Assembly (NCBI GenBank): GCA_002307375.1
Contig: NTJI01000002.1
Span: 682,001-746,000 of the forward strand
Origin: Lysobacteraceae bacterium NML93-0399
GTDB taxonomy: Bacteria; Pseudomonadota; Gammaproteobacteria; Xanthomonadales; Xanthomonadaceae
DNA length: 64,000 nt
Direction of reading: 5' to 3'
Numbering within the stretch: position 1 is the first letter of the stretch; every line of letters starts with the position of its first letter. Shown here piece after piece: positions 42,412-51,272 of the stretch. The notes beneath the pieces were generated by a model. The model worked only from the letters and a program-made list of their open reading frames with translations. It had not been told where the DNA came from and did not search any database. Made by a program: the position numbers and the translations under genes.

Positions 42412-42963
42412 ATGGGCCATCGTCTGTCGAAGATCTACACCCGGACCGGCGACGACGGTTCGACCGGCCTGGGCGACGGCAGCCGCGTGAGCAAGGACTC
42501 GCTGCGGGTTTCCGCCTACGGCACGGTCGACGAGGCCAACTCGGCGATCGGCCTGCTGCTCGCGGCCGATCTGCCCGACGATGTGCGCGACCTGCTGACA
42601 TCGATCCAACACCAGCTCTTCGATCTGGGCGGCGAGCTGTGCATTCCCGGCCACGCCGCGATCGAAGACCGCGACATCGCCCGCCTGGAACAGCAGCTCG
42701 ACCGCTTCAACGACGCGCTGCCACCGCTGGAGAATTTCATCCTCCCCGGCGGCGGCGAAGCGGCCGCGCGCTGCCATGTCGCCCGCACGGTCGTCCGTCG
42801 CGCCGAGCGCGACACCATCGCGCTGTCGCGGGCTGAGCACGTACGACCGCAGCCGGTGCGCTATCTCAACCGGCTGTCCGATCTGCTGTTCGTGCTCGCT
42901 CGGGTGTTGGCGCGCGCCAGCGGCCACGGCGAGGTGCTGTGGCGCCAAGAGCGGCGGGGCTGA
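42412..42963 (+). CDS. corrinoid adenosyltransferase, PduO type
   Basis: A 183-residue enzyme transferring adenosyl from ATP to cob(I)alamin to make coenzyme B12. The ATP-binding N-terminus TRTGDDGSTGLGDG at 10-23 and RVSAYGTVDEANSAIG at 32-47 are hallmark motifs. HVARTVVRRAERD and RYLNRLSDLLFVLAR in the C-terminal half complete the active site. It follows a BtuM-like gene, making an uptake-and-activation pair. Confidence 0.93.
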   Translation: MGHRLSKIYTRTGDDGSTGLGDGSRVSKDSLRVSAYGTVDEANSAIGLLLAADLPDDVRDLLTSIQHQLFDLGGELCIPGHAAIEDRDIARLEQQLDRFNDALPPLENFILPGGGEAAARCHVARTVVRRAERDTIALSRAEHVRPQPVRYLNRLSDLLFVLARVLARASGHGEVLWRQERRG

Positions 42964-42966
42964 GCC

Positions 42967-43920
42967 GTGCACCATCCGGTCGGCTTCGGCAGCGTTGATC
43001 CACGGCGGGTGCCGGTGTTCTCGCACCCTTCGCTGCTCGACCACGACACCGGCCCGGGCCATGCCGAGCGCCCGGAACGTCTGGCGGCGGTCATCGATGC
43101 CCTGCGGGCCGCGTTTCCCGATCTCGACCTGCGCCAGGCCCCGCCGGCGACGCGCGGCCAGTTGCTGCGCGTCCACGACGCCACGCTGCTGGCGACGGTG
43201 CTCGATTCGCAGCCCAGCGGCCGCATTCCGCTCGACAGCGACACCGTGCTCTCGCCCGGGTCCGCCCAGGCCGCCCTGCATGCAGCCGGCGCCGGCGTGG
43301 CGGCCGTGGACGCGGTGCTCGGCGGCAGCGAGCGCCGCGTGTTCTGCGCCGTGCGTCCCCCCGGCCACCATGCCACCGCCGACATCGCGATGGGCTTCTG
43401 CCTGTTCAACAACATCGCCGTCGCCGCGGCGCACGCGCTCGACCGGTTCGGCCTGACCCGGATTTCGATCGTAGATTTCGACGTCCACCACGGCAACGGC
43501 ACGCAGGCGATCTTCGAGGCCGAGCCGCGCGTGCAGTACGTCAGTTCGCACCAGTTGCCGCTGTTCCCCGACACCGGCCGCCGCGAGGAACGCGGGGTGG
43601 GCAACATCCTCAACCTGCCACTGGCACCGGGCACCGGCAGCCGGCGCTTCTGCGAGGCATGGCGCGAGCGTCTGCTGCCGGAGATCGATGCGTTCGCGCC
43701 GCAGCTGCTGCTGGTCTCGGCCGGCTTCGATGCCCACTGGCGCGATCCGCTGGCGCAGCTGCAGCTCGATGCCGAGGATTTCGGCTGGCTCACCGGCGAA
43801 CTCGCGACGCTGGCGGACCGGCATTGCGAAGGCCGCCTGGTGTCGATGCTCGAAGGCGGTTACGACCTCCAGGCATTGCGCGAATGCAGCGTCGCGCATC
43901 TGCGGGCGCTGGCCGGCTGA
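42967..43920 (+). CDS. histone deacetylase family protein
   Basis: A protein of up to 317 residues of the class II HDAC-like/acetylpolyamine amidohydrolase fold. Motifs: GPGHAERPERL near 30, the catalytic His pair in RPPGHHAT near 137, zinc ligands in VDFDVHHGNGTQ near 170 and SAGFDAHWRDP near 255, and GGYD near 298. It removes acetyl from lysine or polyamines; the target is unknown. The start is uncertain: GTG at 42967 gives 317 residues, while GTG at 43009 (VPVFSHPSLL) matches the usual family N-terminus. Confidence 0.9.
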   Translation: MHHPVGFGSVDPRRVPVFSHPSLLDHDTGPGHAERPERLAAVIDALRAAFPDLDLRQAPPATRGQLLRVHDATLLATVLDSQPSGRIPLDSDTVLSPGSAQAALHAAGAGVAAVDAVLGGSERRVFCAVRPPGHHATADIAMGFCLFNNIAVAAAHALDRFGLTRISIVDFDVHHGNGTQAIFEAEPRVQYVSSHQLPLFPDTGRREERGVGNILNLPLAPGTGSRRFCEAWRERLLPEIDAFAPQLLLVSAGFDAHWRDPLAQLQLDAEDFGWLTGELATLADRHCEGRLVSMLEGGYDLQALRECSVAHLRALAG

Positions 43921-43978
43921 GCTGCTGCCCGGGCCGCTTCGCGACGCCGATGCACGACCTCGAAACCATGTGAACGGA

Positions 43979-44008
43979 CCGTGCAGAGGCCGCATTGCCG
44001 CTGCACGG
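43979..44008 (+). terminator. hairpin in front of lptD
   Basis: CCGTGCAG and CTGCACGG flank a 14-base loop, 47 bases before the lptD GTG. No T-run follows. It may end the upstream HDAC transcript or shape the lptD leader. Confidence 0.4.
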
Positions 44009-44055
44009 GGGATCGGTCATGCTGGCGCCCGTTTTTCCCGCTGAACGGATCCACC

Positions 44056-46446
44056 GTGCGCCCAGCCCTCCGCCTGCTCCCCCTTCCGTTCTGCATCGCG
44101 ATTTCGCTGTCCGCCCACGCCGACGAAACCCTGCGTCCCAATTACTGGGCGCTGTGCCCGATCGAGGACGCCGTGCCGGCCTTTGCCGACGCCCAAGCGC
44201 CGGTGGGACGCGTGGAGGATCGCGAGAACCAGCCGACCGACATCGATGGCGACCAGTTCGACGGCCTGTCGGGCATCGACAGCGACTTCAGCGGCAACGT
44301 CAGCGGCGACGTGAAGCTGCGCCGCGGCGACCAGTTCCTGGGCACGGACGACCTGCAGTTCTCACAGGACGACGGCACCTTCGTCGCCCAGGGCAACGTG
44401 CGCTACCAGGACAGCGGCATGCGCGTGATCGCCGACCGGCTCGAGGGCGACACGATCGCCGAGTCCTACCGCATGGACAGCGTGCGCTATCAGCTCACCG
44501 CCCGGCGCGGCAACGGCGGCGCCGACCACATCCGCATGGACGGCACCGTCGGCGCGCTGCTGGGCTCGACATACTCCACGTGTCCGCCGAGCGACCGCTG
44601 GTGGGAGCTCAAGGCCGGCCAGATCGACATCGACACCGACATGGGCATGGGCACCGCGCGCAGCGCGACCCTGCGTCTGGGCAAGGTGCCGGTGCTGTAC
44701 GTCCCCTGGTTCCGCTTCCCCATCGACGAGCGCCGCCTCTCGGGCCTGCTGTTCCCGCGCATCTCGCAGTCGGGCCGCAACGGCTTCGACTACACCCAGC
44801 CGATCTATCTCAACCTCGCCCCCAACCTCGACGCAACGCTCGAGCCGCGATACATGAGCCGGCGCGGCATGCAGCTGGGGACAGAGTTCCGCTACCTCAA
44901 TCGCGGCGGCAATGGCCAGTTCGACTTCGCCTACCTGCCGTCGGACAAGCTCACGCGCGACGACCGCGAGCTGGAACTGGAGGAAGTACCGATTGCCGAA
45001 AACCGGCGCGCGGACGATCGCTACATGTTCTCGTACGTGGGTCGTCAGGCGATCAACCGCACCTGGCAGGCGCGCGCCAATCTCACGCACATGAGTGATC
45101 CGCGCTACCTCGAAGACTTCAGCAACAACATCGATGGCATCTCCAGCACGTCCACCGTCAGTCGTCTCGGCGTGTACGGCCGTGGGCTTTACTGGAACGC
45201 GTCGATCGCAGCGGATTACTACCAGCTCACCGATTACACCCTCAACGAGAATCGCCTGGCCTACCACCGTCTGCCCTATGCGCAGTTGAGCTGGGAGCAG
45301 CCTGTCGGCTCGCGTTTCCTCGCCGGACTCAATGCCGAGGCCGCGCGCTTTAGCCACCTCGACAGCACCGCCAAGCCAGGCGGGGCGCGTCTGGACGTCA
45401 AGCCGTACATCAGCATGCCGCTCGAGGGACCCAGCTGGTTCGTGCGTCCCACGCTGGCGTGGCGCTACACGGGTTACGACCTCTCCGACGAGCTCGCCCG
45501 CCAGGTGGATGCGGCTTCGCCCAACACCTCGCCCAGCCGCAGCGTGCCGATCACCTCGCTCGACGCCGGCCTGTTCTTCGACCGCAACGTCCGCTGGGGC
45601 GGCGAGGACTACCTGCACACGCTCGAACCGCGGATCTTCTATCTGCACACACCCTACCGGGATCAGTCCGACCTTCCGATCTTCGACACCCGCAACCTCA
45701 CGTTCGCCTGGGGCCAGCTGTTCCGCGACAACCGTTACTCGGGTGCGGACCGGCAGTCGGATGCGAACCAGATCACGCTGGCAATGAGTTCGCGTCTGAT
45801 CAGCGAATCGGACGGGCGCGAGAAACTCTCGGCAAGCGTCGGGCAGATCGTCTATCTCGACGACTCCCGGGTCACGCTTCGCAACGAAGCACCGATCGAG
45901 CGTGGCCGGTCGGCCTGGATCGCCGAGTCCACCTATGCGGTCAACGACCGCTGGACGGTCAGCGCCGGCTACCAGTGGGATCCCAAGACCAGGCAGGAAG
46001 ACCTCGCCAGCCTGCGCACGCGTTATCTGATCGGCGACGAAGGCATCGCGAACTTCAGCTACCGCCGCCGCAGCGACTTGATCGAGCAGGTGGATCTCTC
46101 GTTCCTGTACCCGGTGAGCCCAGCCTGGAGCCTCATCGGCAGGTACTACTACTCGCTGAACGACCATCGGATGCTCGAGGGCATCGCCGGCGTGCAGTGG
46201 GACAGCTGCTGCCTGGCGGCACGCGTGGTGGCCCGGCGCTACCTGCGCAACCGGCAGGGCGAGATGAACAACGCAATCATGTTCGAACTTGAACTGAAGG
46301 GTCTGGGCTCGGCCGGACCCAACACTGAGGACCGTTTGCGCCGTGCTATTCTCGGTTATTACCGCGACGACCTCTATCTCGTGCCGCCGTCGGAGCTGCG
46401 CAACAGCGACGACGATGCAACTCTCCCTCCCGGCCTGAGCCCATGA
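44056..46446 (+). CDS. lptD: LPS-assembly outer-membrane protein LptD
   Basis: A 796-residue outer-membrane protein that inserts lipopolysaccharide into the outer leaflet together with LptE. Signal peptide about 1-22 (ending SAHADE). Periplasmic beta-jellyroll (OstA) domain about 65-190, with VAQGNVRYQDSG; then a 26-strand beta-barrel. The four Cys that form the functional disulfides are present: Cys34 (ALCPIED), Cys176 (STCPPSD) and the pair in WDSCCLAA near the C-terminus. The start is GTG at 44056, because the only ATG upstream (43981) adds 25 residues before the signal peptide. It overlaps surA by four bases. Confidence 0.95.
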   Translation: MRPALRLLPLPFCIAISLSAHADETLRPNYWALCPIEDAVPAFADAQAPVGRVEDRENQPTDIDGDQFDGLSGIDSDFSGNVSGDVKLRRGDQFLGTDDLQFSQDDGTFVAQGNVRYQDSGMRVIADRLEGDTIAESYRMDSVRYQLTARRGNGGADHIRMDGTVGALLGSTYSTCPPSDRWWELKAGQIDIDTDMGMGTARSATLRLGKVPVLYVPWFRFPIDERRLSGLLFPRISQSGRNGFDYTQPIYLNLAPNLDATLEPRYMSRRGMQLGTEFRYLNRGGNGQFDFAYLPSDKLTRDDRELELEEVPIAENRRADDRYMFSYVGRQAINRTWQARANLTHMSDPRYLEDFSNNIDGISSTSTVSRLGVYGRGLYWNASIAADYYQLTDYTLNENRLAYHRLPYAQLSWEQPVGSRFLAGLNAEAARFSHLDSTAKPGGARLDVKPYISMPLEGPSWFVRPTLAWRYTGYDLSDELARQVDAASPNTSPSRSVPITSLDAGLFFDRNVRWGGEDYLHTLEPRIFYLHTPYRDQSDLPIFDTRNLTFAWGQLFRDNRYSGADRQSDANQITLAMSSRLISESDGREKLSASVGQIVYLDDSRVTLRNEAPIERGRSAWIAESTYAVNDRWTVSAGYQWDPKTRQEDLASLRTRYLIGDEGIANFSYRRRSDLIEQVDLSFLYPVSPAWSLIGRYYYSLNDHRMLEGIAGVQWDSCCLAARVVARRYLRNRQGEMNNAIMFELELKGLGSAGPNTEDRLRRAILGYYRDDLYLVPPSELRNSDDDATLPPGLSP

Positions 46447-47756
46447 AGACACTGATCCATTCCCTCGCGGCTGCGGCCCTGCTGTTCGCCGCGACCGCGC
46501 ATGCCCAGGACCTGCAGCCGCTCGACCGCATCGCCGCCGTCGTCGACGAGGACGTGATTCTCGCCAGCGAGCTCGACCGCGCCGTGGCCAACATCCGTGG
46601 CCAGTACGCCACGCGCCAGGACCAGTTGCCGCCGCAGGAGATTCTCGAGCGCCAGGTGCTCGAGCGCCTGATTTCGATGCGTCTGCAGACGGCGAACGCG
46701 GCCCGCACCGGCGTGCGCGTCAGCGACCAGGAAGTCGACCAGGCAATCGCCGCGATCGCCCAGCAGAACAATTTCACGATGGATCAGCTGCGCCAGCAGT
46801 TGGCCGGTGACGGCATGGCGTTCGACGATTTCCGTGCCTCGCTGCGCGAGGAACTGATGATCCAGCGCATGCGCCAGCGCTTTGCGCAGACCCGCATTTC
46901 GGTCAGCGATGCCGAGGTCGATGCCGCGCTGTCGGCGCAGGCTACCGGCGCGCAGTACCGCCTGGCCCACATTCTGGTGGCGCTGCCCGAGGGCGCGACG
47001 CCCGAGCAGATCCAGACCGGTCAGCAGAAGATCGACGGCATCAAGTCGCTGCTCGACCGCAACGAGATGGAATTCTCGGCTGCGGCTGTGCGTTATTCCG
47101 ACAGCCCCAATGCGCTCGAGGGCGGTGATCTGGGCTGGCGCCGCAGCGACGAGATTCCGGCCGCATTCGCCAACGCGGTGACCGACCTGCAGCCCGGTCA
47201 GGTGCTCGGCCCGATCCGCGGCCCGAGTGGCTTCCAGCTGTTGCAGCTGGTCGACCGCCGCGACGCCGCGCAGACGGCGGATGCCGGCTCGGTCACCGAG
47301 TACCAGGCCCGTCACATCCTGATCCGCAGCCAGCCCGGCGACGATGCCGCAGCCAAGGCCCGCGCCGACAGCCTGCGCGCCCGCCTGGTCGGCGGCGCCG
47401 ACTTCGCCGAAGTCGCGCGCGAGAGCTCGGAGGACAATGCCACCAAGGACAGCGGCGGCGATCTGGGCTGGTTCACGCAGGACGAGTTCGGCCCCGATTT
47501 CGGCGGCCAGGTCGCGGCAATCGGCGATGGCGACATCTCCGAACCCTTCCGCACGCAGGCCGGCTGGCACATCGTCCAGCGCCAGGCCACGCGCCAGAGC
47601 GCCGGCAACGACAGCAACCGTCGTGCGCAGGCGCGCGAGGCGATCGGTCAGCGCAAGCTCGAGGACGAGTGGGACCGCTACGTGCGCGAGCTGCGCGGCG
47701 AGGCCTATGTGAGCATCCGCGTCGGCCCGAATCGCGACCCCGAGGTCGGCGGCTGA
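46443..47756 (+). CDS. surA: periplasmic chaperone and peptidyl-prolyl isomerase SurA
   Basis: A 437-residue periplasmic folding factor for outer-membrane proteins, including LptD. Signal peptide 1-21 (ATAHAQ). The N-terminal chaperone domain reads LDRIAAVVDEDVILASEL, followed by two parvulin domains (about 175-275, YRLAHILVALPEG; about 285-385, YQARHILIRSQPG) and the C-terminal helix. The order lptD-surA-pdxA-ksgA is conserved in gammaproteobacteria. Confidence 0.97.
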   Translation: MKTLIHSLAAAALLFAATAHAQDLQPLDRIAAVVDEDVILASELDRAVANIRGQYATRQDQLPPQEILERQVLERLISMRLQTANAARTGVRVSDQEVDQAIAAIAQQNNFTMDQLRQQLAGDGMAFDDFRASLREELMIQRMRQRFAQTRISVSDAEVDAALSAQATGAQYRLAHILVALPEGATPEQIQTGQQKIDGIKSLLDRNEMEFSAAAVRYSDSPNALEGGDLGWRRSDEIPAAFANAVTDLQPGQVLGPIRGPSGFQLLQLVDRRDAAQTADAGSVTEYQARHILIRSQPGDDAAAKARADSLRARLVGGADFAEVARESSEDNATKDSGGDLGWFTQDEFGPDFGGQVAAIGDGDISEPFRTQAGWHIVQRQATRQSAGNDSNRRAQAREAIGQRKLEDEWDRYVRELRGEAYVSIRVGPNRDPEVGG

Positions 47757-47757
47757 C

Positions 47758-48738
47758 ATGACGCGACCGCGGCTGGCGCTGGTCCCGGGCGAACCGGCCG
47801 GCGTCGGCCCCGAACTGTGTGTGCGTGCCGCCTGGCGCGCCTTCGATTGCGACCTGGTCGTCATCGGCGACCGCGCGGCCCTCGAGCGCGCGGCCAGCGC
47901 GATCGACCTCTCGATCGCTTTCACCGATGCCGAAGCGGCCGACGTGCCCCCGGGCACGCTGCGCTTGATCGAGTTGCCCCACGCCGTACCCGCCACCTTC
48001 GGCACGCCCGACCCGCGCAACGCCCACAGCATCGTCGACGGCCTGCTGCATGCGGCCACCGGCTGCCGCGACGGCCGATTCGACGGCATGGTCACCGGCC
48101 CGGTGCACAAGGCGGCAATCAATGCCGGCGGCGTGGCCTACACCGGCACCACTGAACTGCTCGCCCGCGACGCCGATTGCGACGTCGTCATGATGCTCGC
48201 CAACCCCACCCTGCGCGTGGCGCTGGCGACCACACATCTACCGCTGCGCGAAGTGCCCGATGCAATCACCGCGGCGTTGCTCGAACGGGTGGTCGGCATT
48301 CTCGACGCCGCCCTGCGTGCGGATTTCGGTATCGAAGCGCCGCGTATCGCCGTGCTGGGCCTGAACCCGCATGCAGGCGAGGCCGGCCACCTGGGTAGCG
48401 AAGAGTTGGACACGATCGCGCCGGCCCTCGAGCGGCTGCGCGCGCGCGGCATGCACCTCGAGGGTCCGCTTCCCGCCGATACGGCGTTCCTGCCCGCGCG
48501 CTTGGACAAAGTGGATGCAGTGCTGGCGATGTATCACGACCAGGGCCTGCCGGTGCTCAAATACAGCGGCTTCGAATCGGCGGTGAACCTCACCCTCGGC
48601 CTGCCCTATCCGCGCGTGGCGGTCGATCACGGCACAGCGCTGGAACTGGCCGGCAGCGGCCGCGCGGACCCGTCGAGCCTGTTCGCGGCGATCGACCAGT
48701 GCGCGATGCTCGGCCGCAACCGGCGACTGCGCGCATGA
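47758..48738 (+). CDS. pdxA: 4-hydroxythreonine-4-phosphate dehydrogenase
   Basis: A 326-residue NAD-dependent enzyme of the DXP-dependent vitamin B6 pathway, acting before PdxJ. Motifs: PGEPAGVGPELCVRA at the start, GMVTGPVHKAAINAGG with YTGTTELLA near 120-135, metal-site His in TTHLPLREVP, VLGLNPHAGEAG near 200 and MYHDQGLPVLKY near 260. One base separates it from surA; it overlaps csaA by four bases. Confidence 0.96.
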   Translation: MTRPRLALVPGEPAGVGPELCVRAAWRAFDCDLVVIGDRAALERAASAIDLSIAFTDAEAADVPPGTLRLIELPHAVPATFGTPDPRNAHSIVDGLLHAATGCRDGRFDGMVTGPVHKAAINAGGVAYTGTTELLARDADCDVVMMLANPTLRVALATTHLPLREVPDAITAALLERVVGILDAALRADFGIEAPRIAVLGLNPHAGEAGHLGSEELDTIAPALERLRARGMHLEGPLPADTAFLPARLDKVDAVLAMYHDQGLPVLKYSGFESAVNLTLGLPYPRVAVDHGTALELAGSGRADPSSLFAAIDQCAMLGRNRRLRA

Positions 48739-49082
48739 TCGCCGAAGGCGTGATCGGCTGGGACGACTTCATGGCCGTCGACCTGCGTGTCGGCCGCGTG
48801 GTGTCGGCAGTGCCGTTTCCGCAGGCGCGACGCCCGGCCTACATCCTCCAGGTCGACTTCGGCCCGGAGATCGGCCTGCGCAAGTCCAGCGCGCAGATCA
48901 CCGCGCACTACGCGCCCGAGGCGCTGATCGACCGGCTGGTCGTGGGCGTCGTCAACTTCCCGGCCAAGCAGATCGGACCCGTGATGTCCGAATGCCTGAT
49001 CACCGGTTTCCACGATGCCGATGGACACGTGCGCCTGTGCGTGCCCGACGGCGATGTCGCGCCGGGCACCCGCCTGCTCTGA
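48735..49082 (+). CDS. csaA: tRNA-binding protein CsaA
   Basis: A 115-residue dimeric OB-fold protein related to the C-terminal domain of MetG and to Trbp111. Motifs: WDDFMAVDLRVGRVVSA, ARRPAYILQVDFGPEIG with LRKSSAQIT, then VVGVVNFPAKQIGPVMSE. It was proposed as an export-related chaperone in Bacillus; tRNA binding is structural evidence. Its place between pdxA and ksgA is not part of the common lptD-apaH operon, so it seems added here. Translationally coupled to pdxA. Confidence 0.92.
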   Translation: MIAEGVIGWDDFMAVDLRVGRVVSAVPFPQARRPAYILQVDFGPEIGLRKSSAQITAHYAPEALIDRLVVGVVNFPAKQIGPVMSECLITGFHDADGHVRLCVPDGDVAPGTRLL

Positions 49083-49101
49083 TTCTGGTAACGCCTGCCT
49101 C

Positions 49102-49911
49102 ATGACCCGTCATCCCTCCGCGCCCGGCGCGTTCTCCGAGCCGCCGAAGAAATCCCTCGGCCAGAACTTCCTGCACGAGCGCGGGGTGGTCGAGCGCATC
49201 GTGCATGCGGTCAATCCGAAACCGGGCGAGCGCCTGGTCGAGATCGGTCCGGGCCAGGGCGCGATGACATTTCCCCTGCTCGACCGCCACGGTGCGCTGA
49301 CCGCGATCGAGTTCGACCGCGACCTGCTCACGCCATTGACCATGCAGGCGGCATCGCACGGCGCGCTGACGCTTATCCATGCCAACGTGCTCGACGTCGA
49401 CCTCACTGCACTCGCGGCCGGCGCGCCGATCCGGCTGGTGGGCAATCTGCCCTACAACCTGTCCTCGCCGATCCTCTTCCATGCCCTCGAACATGCTGCG
49501 TCGATCACCGACATGCATTTCATGCTGCAGAAGGAAGTGGTCGAGCGCATGGCGGCAGGCCCCGGCAGCAAGGTCTACGGACGCCTGTCGGTGATGCTGC
49601 AGGCGTACTGCGAGGTGACGATGCTGTTCGTCGTCGGCCCGGGCGCGTTCCGCCCGCCGCCGAAGGTCGATTCGGCCATCGTGCGGCTGGTGCCGCGCCC
49701 CGCGCACACGGTCGGCATCGACGATGCGCAGCGGTTTTCCGATGTCGTGCGCGCGGCATTCGGCCAGCGCCGCAAGACGCTGCGCAATGCGTTGTCGACC
49801 GTCATGGACGGCGATGCGATCACCGCGGCCGGCATCGATCCGCAAACCCGCGCCGAGCAGCTCGCGGTCGCCGATTTCGTGCGTCTGGCCAACCATCGTA
49901 CGCCGGCGTAG
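49102..49911 (+). CDS. rsmA: 16S rRNA A1518/A1519 dimethyltransferase
   Basis: A 269-residue enzyme (KsgA) adding four methyl groups to two adenines near the 3' end of 16S rRNA. Signs: KKSLGQNFLHERGVVERIV near 16, the SAM loop VEIGPGQGAMTFPLL near 45, and the catalytic motif NLPYNLSSPIL near 113 (NLPY). FRPPPKVDSAIVRLVPR near 185 is also typical. Loss of it gives kasugamycin resistance. Start MTRHPSAPG at 49102, 19 bases after csaA. The Gram-negative name RsmA here must not be confused with the CsrA homologue of the same name. Confidence 0.95.
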   Translation: MTRHPSAPGAFSEPPKKSLGQNFLHERGVVERIVHAVNPKPGERLVEIGPGQGAMTFPLLDRHGALTAIEFDRDLLTPLTMQAASHGALTLIHANVLDVDLTALAAGAPIRLVGNLPYNLSSPILFHALEHAASITDMHFMLQKEVVERMAAGPGSKVYGRLSVMLQAYCEVTMLFVVGPGAFRPPPKVDSAIVRLVPRPAHTVGIDDAQRFSDVVRAAFGQRRKTLRNALSTVMDGDAITAAGIDPQTRAEQLAVADFVRLANHRTPA

Positions 49912-49922
49912 TCGAAGCATTC

Positions 49923-50333
49923 ATGGCCTCCAGCTACACTGTCGCGGACATGGACGAGACCGCCGACTACACCCTCGAGATCCAGATCGCGACGCGCTTC
50001 CTCGACGAGGAATCGCAGCCCGATGACGACCGCTACGTGTTCGCTTACACCATCCGCATCCGCAACGTCGGGCGCCTGCCGGCGCAGCTGATGGCGCGCC
50101 ACTGGATCATCACCGACGCCAACGGACGCATCGAGGAAGTGCACGGCGACGGCGTGGTCGGCGAACAGCCGCGTCTGGAACCGGGCGAGGCGTTCACCTA
50201 CACCTCCGGCGCGGTGCTTTCGACCGCCGTCGGCACGATGGAAGGGTCCTACGACATGGTCGGCGACGACGGCGCGCAGTTCGATGCGCCCATTCCCCCG
50301 TTCACCCTGTCGATTCCGCGAACCCTGCACTGA
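49923..50333 (+). CDS. apaG: ApaG domain protein
   Basis: A 136-residue fibronectin-III-like beta-sandwich protein. Motifs: RYVFAYTIRIRNVGRLPAQL, then HWIITDANGRIEEVHGDGVV and GVVGEQPRLEPGEAF with FTYTSGA. Linked by genetics to Co2+ and Mg2+ tolerance; the molecular role is unsettled. The first eight residues may be extra; an ATG at 49950 (MDETADYTL) is the alternative start. It overlaps apaH by one base. Confidence 0.95.
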   Translation: MASSYTVADMDETADYTLEIQIATRFLDEESQPDDDRYVFAYTIRIRNVGRLPAQLMARHWIITDANGRIEEVHGDGVVGEQPRLEPGEAFTYTSGAVLSTAVGTMEGSYDMVGDDGAQFDAPIPPFTLSIPRTLH

Positions 50334-51181
50334 TGGCGATCTGGGCGATCGGCGATCTGCAGGGCTGCTACGGCCCCACGCAACGACTGCTTGAAGCGAT
50401 CCGCTTCGATCCGGCCGTGGACACGCTCTGGTTCTGCGGCGACCTCGTCAACCGCGGCGGCGAATCGGTCGAGACGCTGCGGCTGGTGCATTCGCTGCGC
50501 GAGAACGTGGTCAGCGTGCTCGGCAACCACGACCTCTCGCTGCTGGCGATCGCCGAGCGTCGCGAGGAAGACCAGCGCAAGGTCAATGCCGACCTGCAAG
50601 GCGTGCTGTTCGCGCATGATCGCGACGTGCTGCTCGACTGGCTGCGCACCTGCCCGCTGCTGCACGTCGACCGCGACCTGGGCTGGATGATGCTGCATGC
50701 CGGGCTCGCCCCGCGCTGGGATGTCGAACTCGCGCAGCGCCATGCGCGCGAAGTGGAGCACAAGCTGCGCGGGCCGGGCTATCGCAAACTGCTGCGCAAC
50801 ATGTACGGCGACCGCCCTGCGTGGTCGCCCAACCTCACCGGCTACGACCGCGACCGCGCGATCATCAACGTGTTCACGCGCATGCGCTACTGCTCGCCGC
50901 GCGGTCGCATCGCGTTCGAGGAGAAGGGCACGCCGGGTACGCAGCAGCCGGGCATCTATCCCTGGTATGAAGTGCCCGGCCGCGCCGAGCGCGATCTGAA
51001 GATCGCCTGCGGACACTGGTCGACACTCGGACTGTTCATCGGCCACGGCGTGCACGCGCTCGATACCGGCGCGGTCTGGGGCGGCAAGCTCACCGCTCTG
51101 CAGCTCGATGCCGAGACCCTGCATCTGGTGCAGGTGCCCGGACGCGACGTCTCGGGCCTGCCGCCGCGCAAGCCGGCCTGA
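50333..51181 (+). CDS. apaH: symmetrical diadenosine tetraphosphatase
   Basis: A 282-residue metallophosphatase cleaving Ap4A to two ADP. The metal-binding signatures of the PPP family are GDLQGCYGP, CGDLVNRGGESVETLR and VLGNHDLSLLAIA, with HAGLAPRW farther on. In enterobacteria it also removes Np4 RNA caps. Last gene of the lptD operon; it converges with folA. Confidence 0.96.
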   Translation: MAIWAIGDLQGCYGPTQRLLEAIRFDPAVDTLWFCGDLVNRGGESVETLRLVHSLRENVVSVLGNHDLSLLAIAERREEDQRKVNADLQGVLFAHDRDVLLDWLRTCPLLHVDRDLGWMMLHAGLAPRWDVELAQRHAREVEHKLRGPGYRKLLRNMYGDRPAWSPNLTGYDRDRAIINVFTRMRYCSPRGRIAFEEKGTPGTQQPGIYPWYEVPGRAERDLKIACGHWSTLGLFIGHGVHALDTGAVWGGKLTALQLDAETLHLVQVPGRDVSGLPPRKPA

Positions 51182-51272
51182 GCGGTATCACGAGCGGACG
51201 CGTGTTCGCGCGCGTGTCGGGACTCTTCTTCGGTGAAGCGGACTCAAGCGCGAGCGTGGTCCCCACAGCGCG

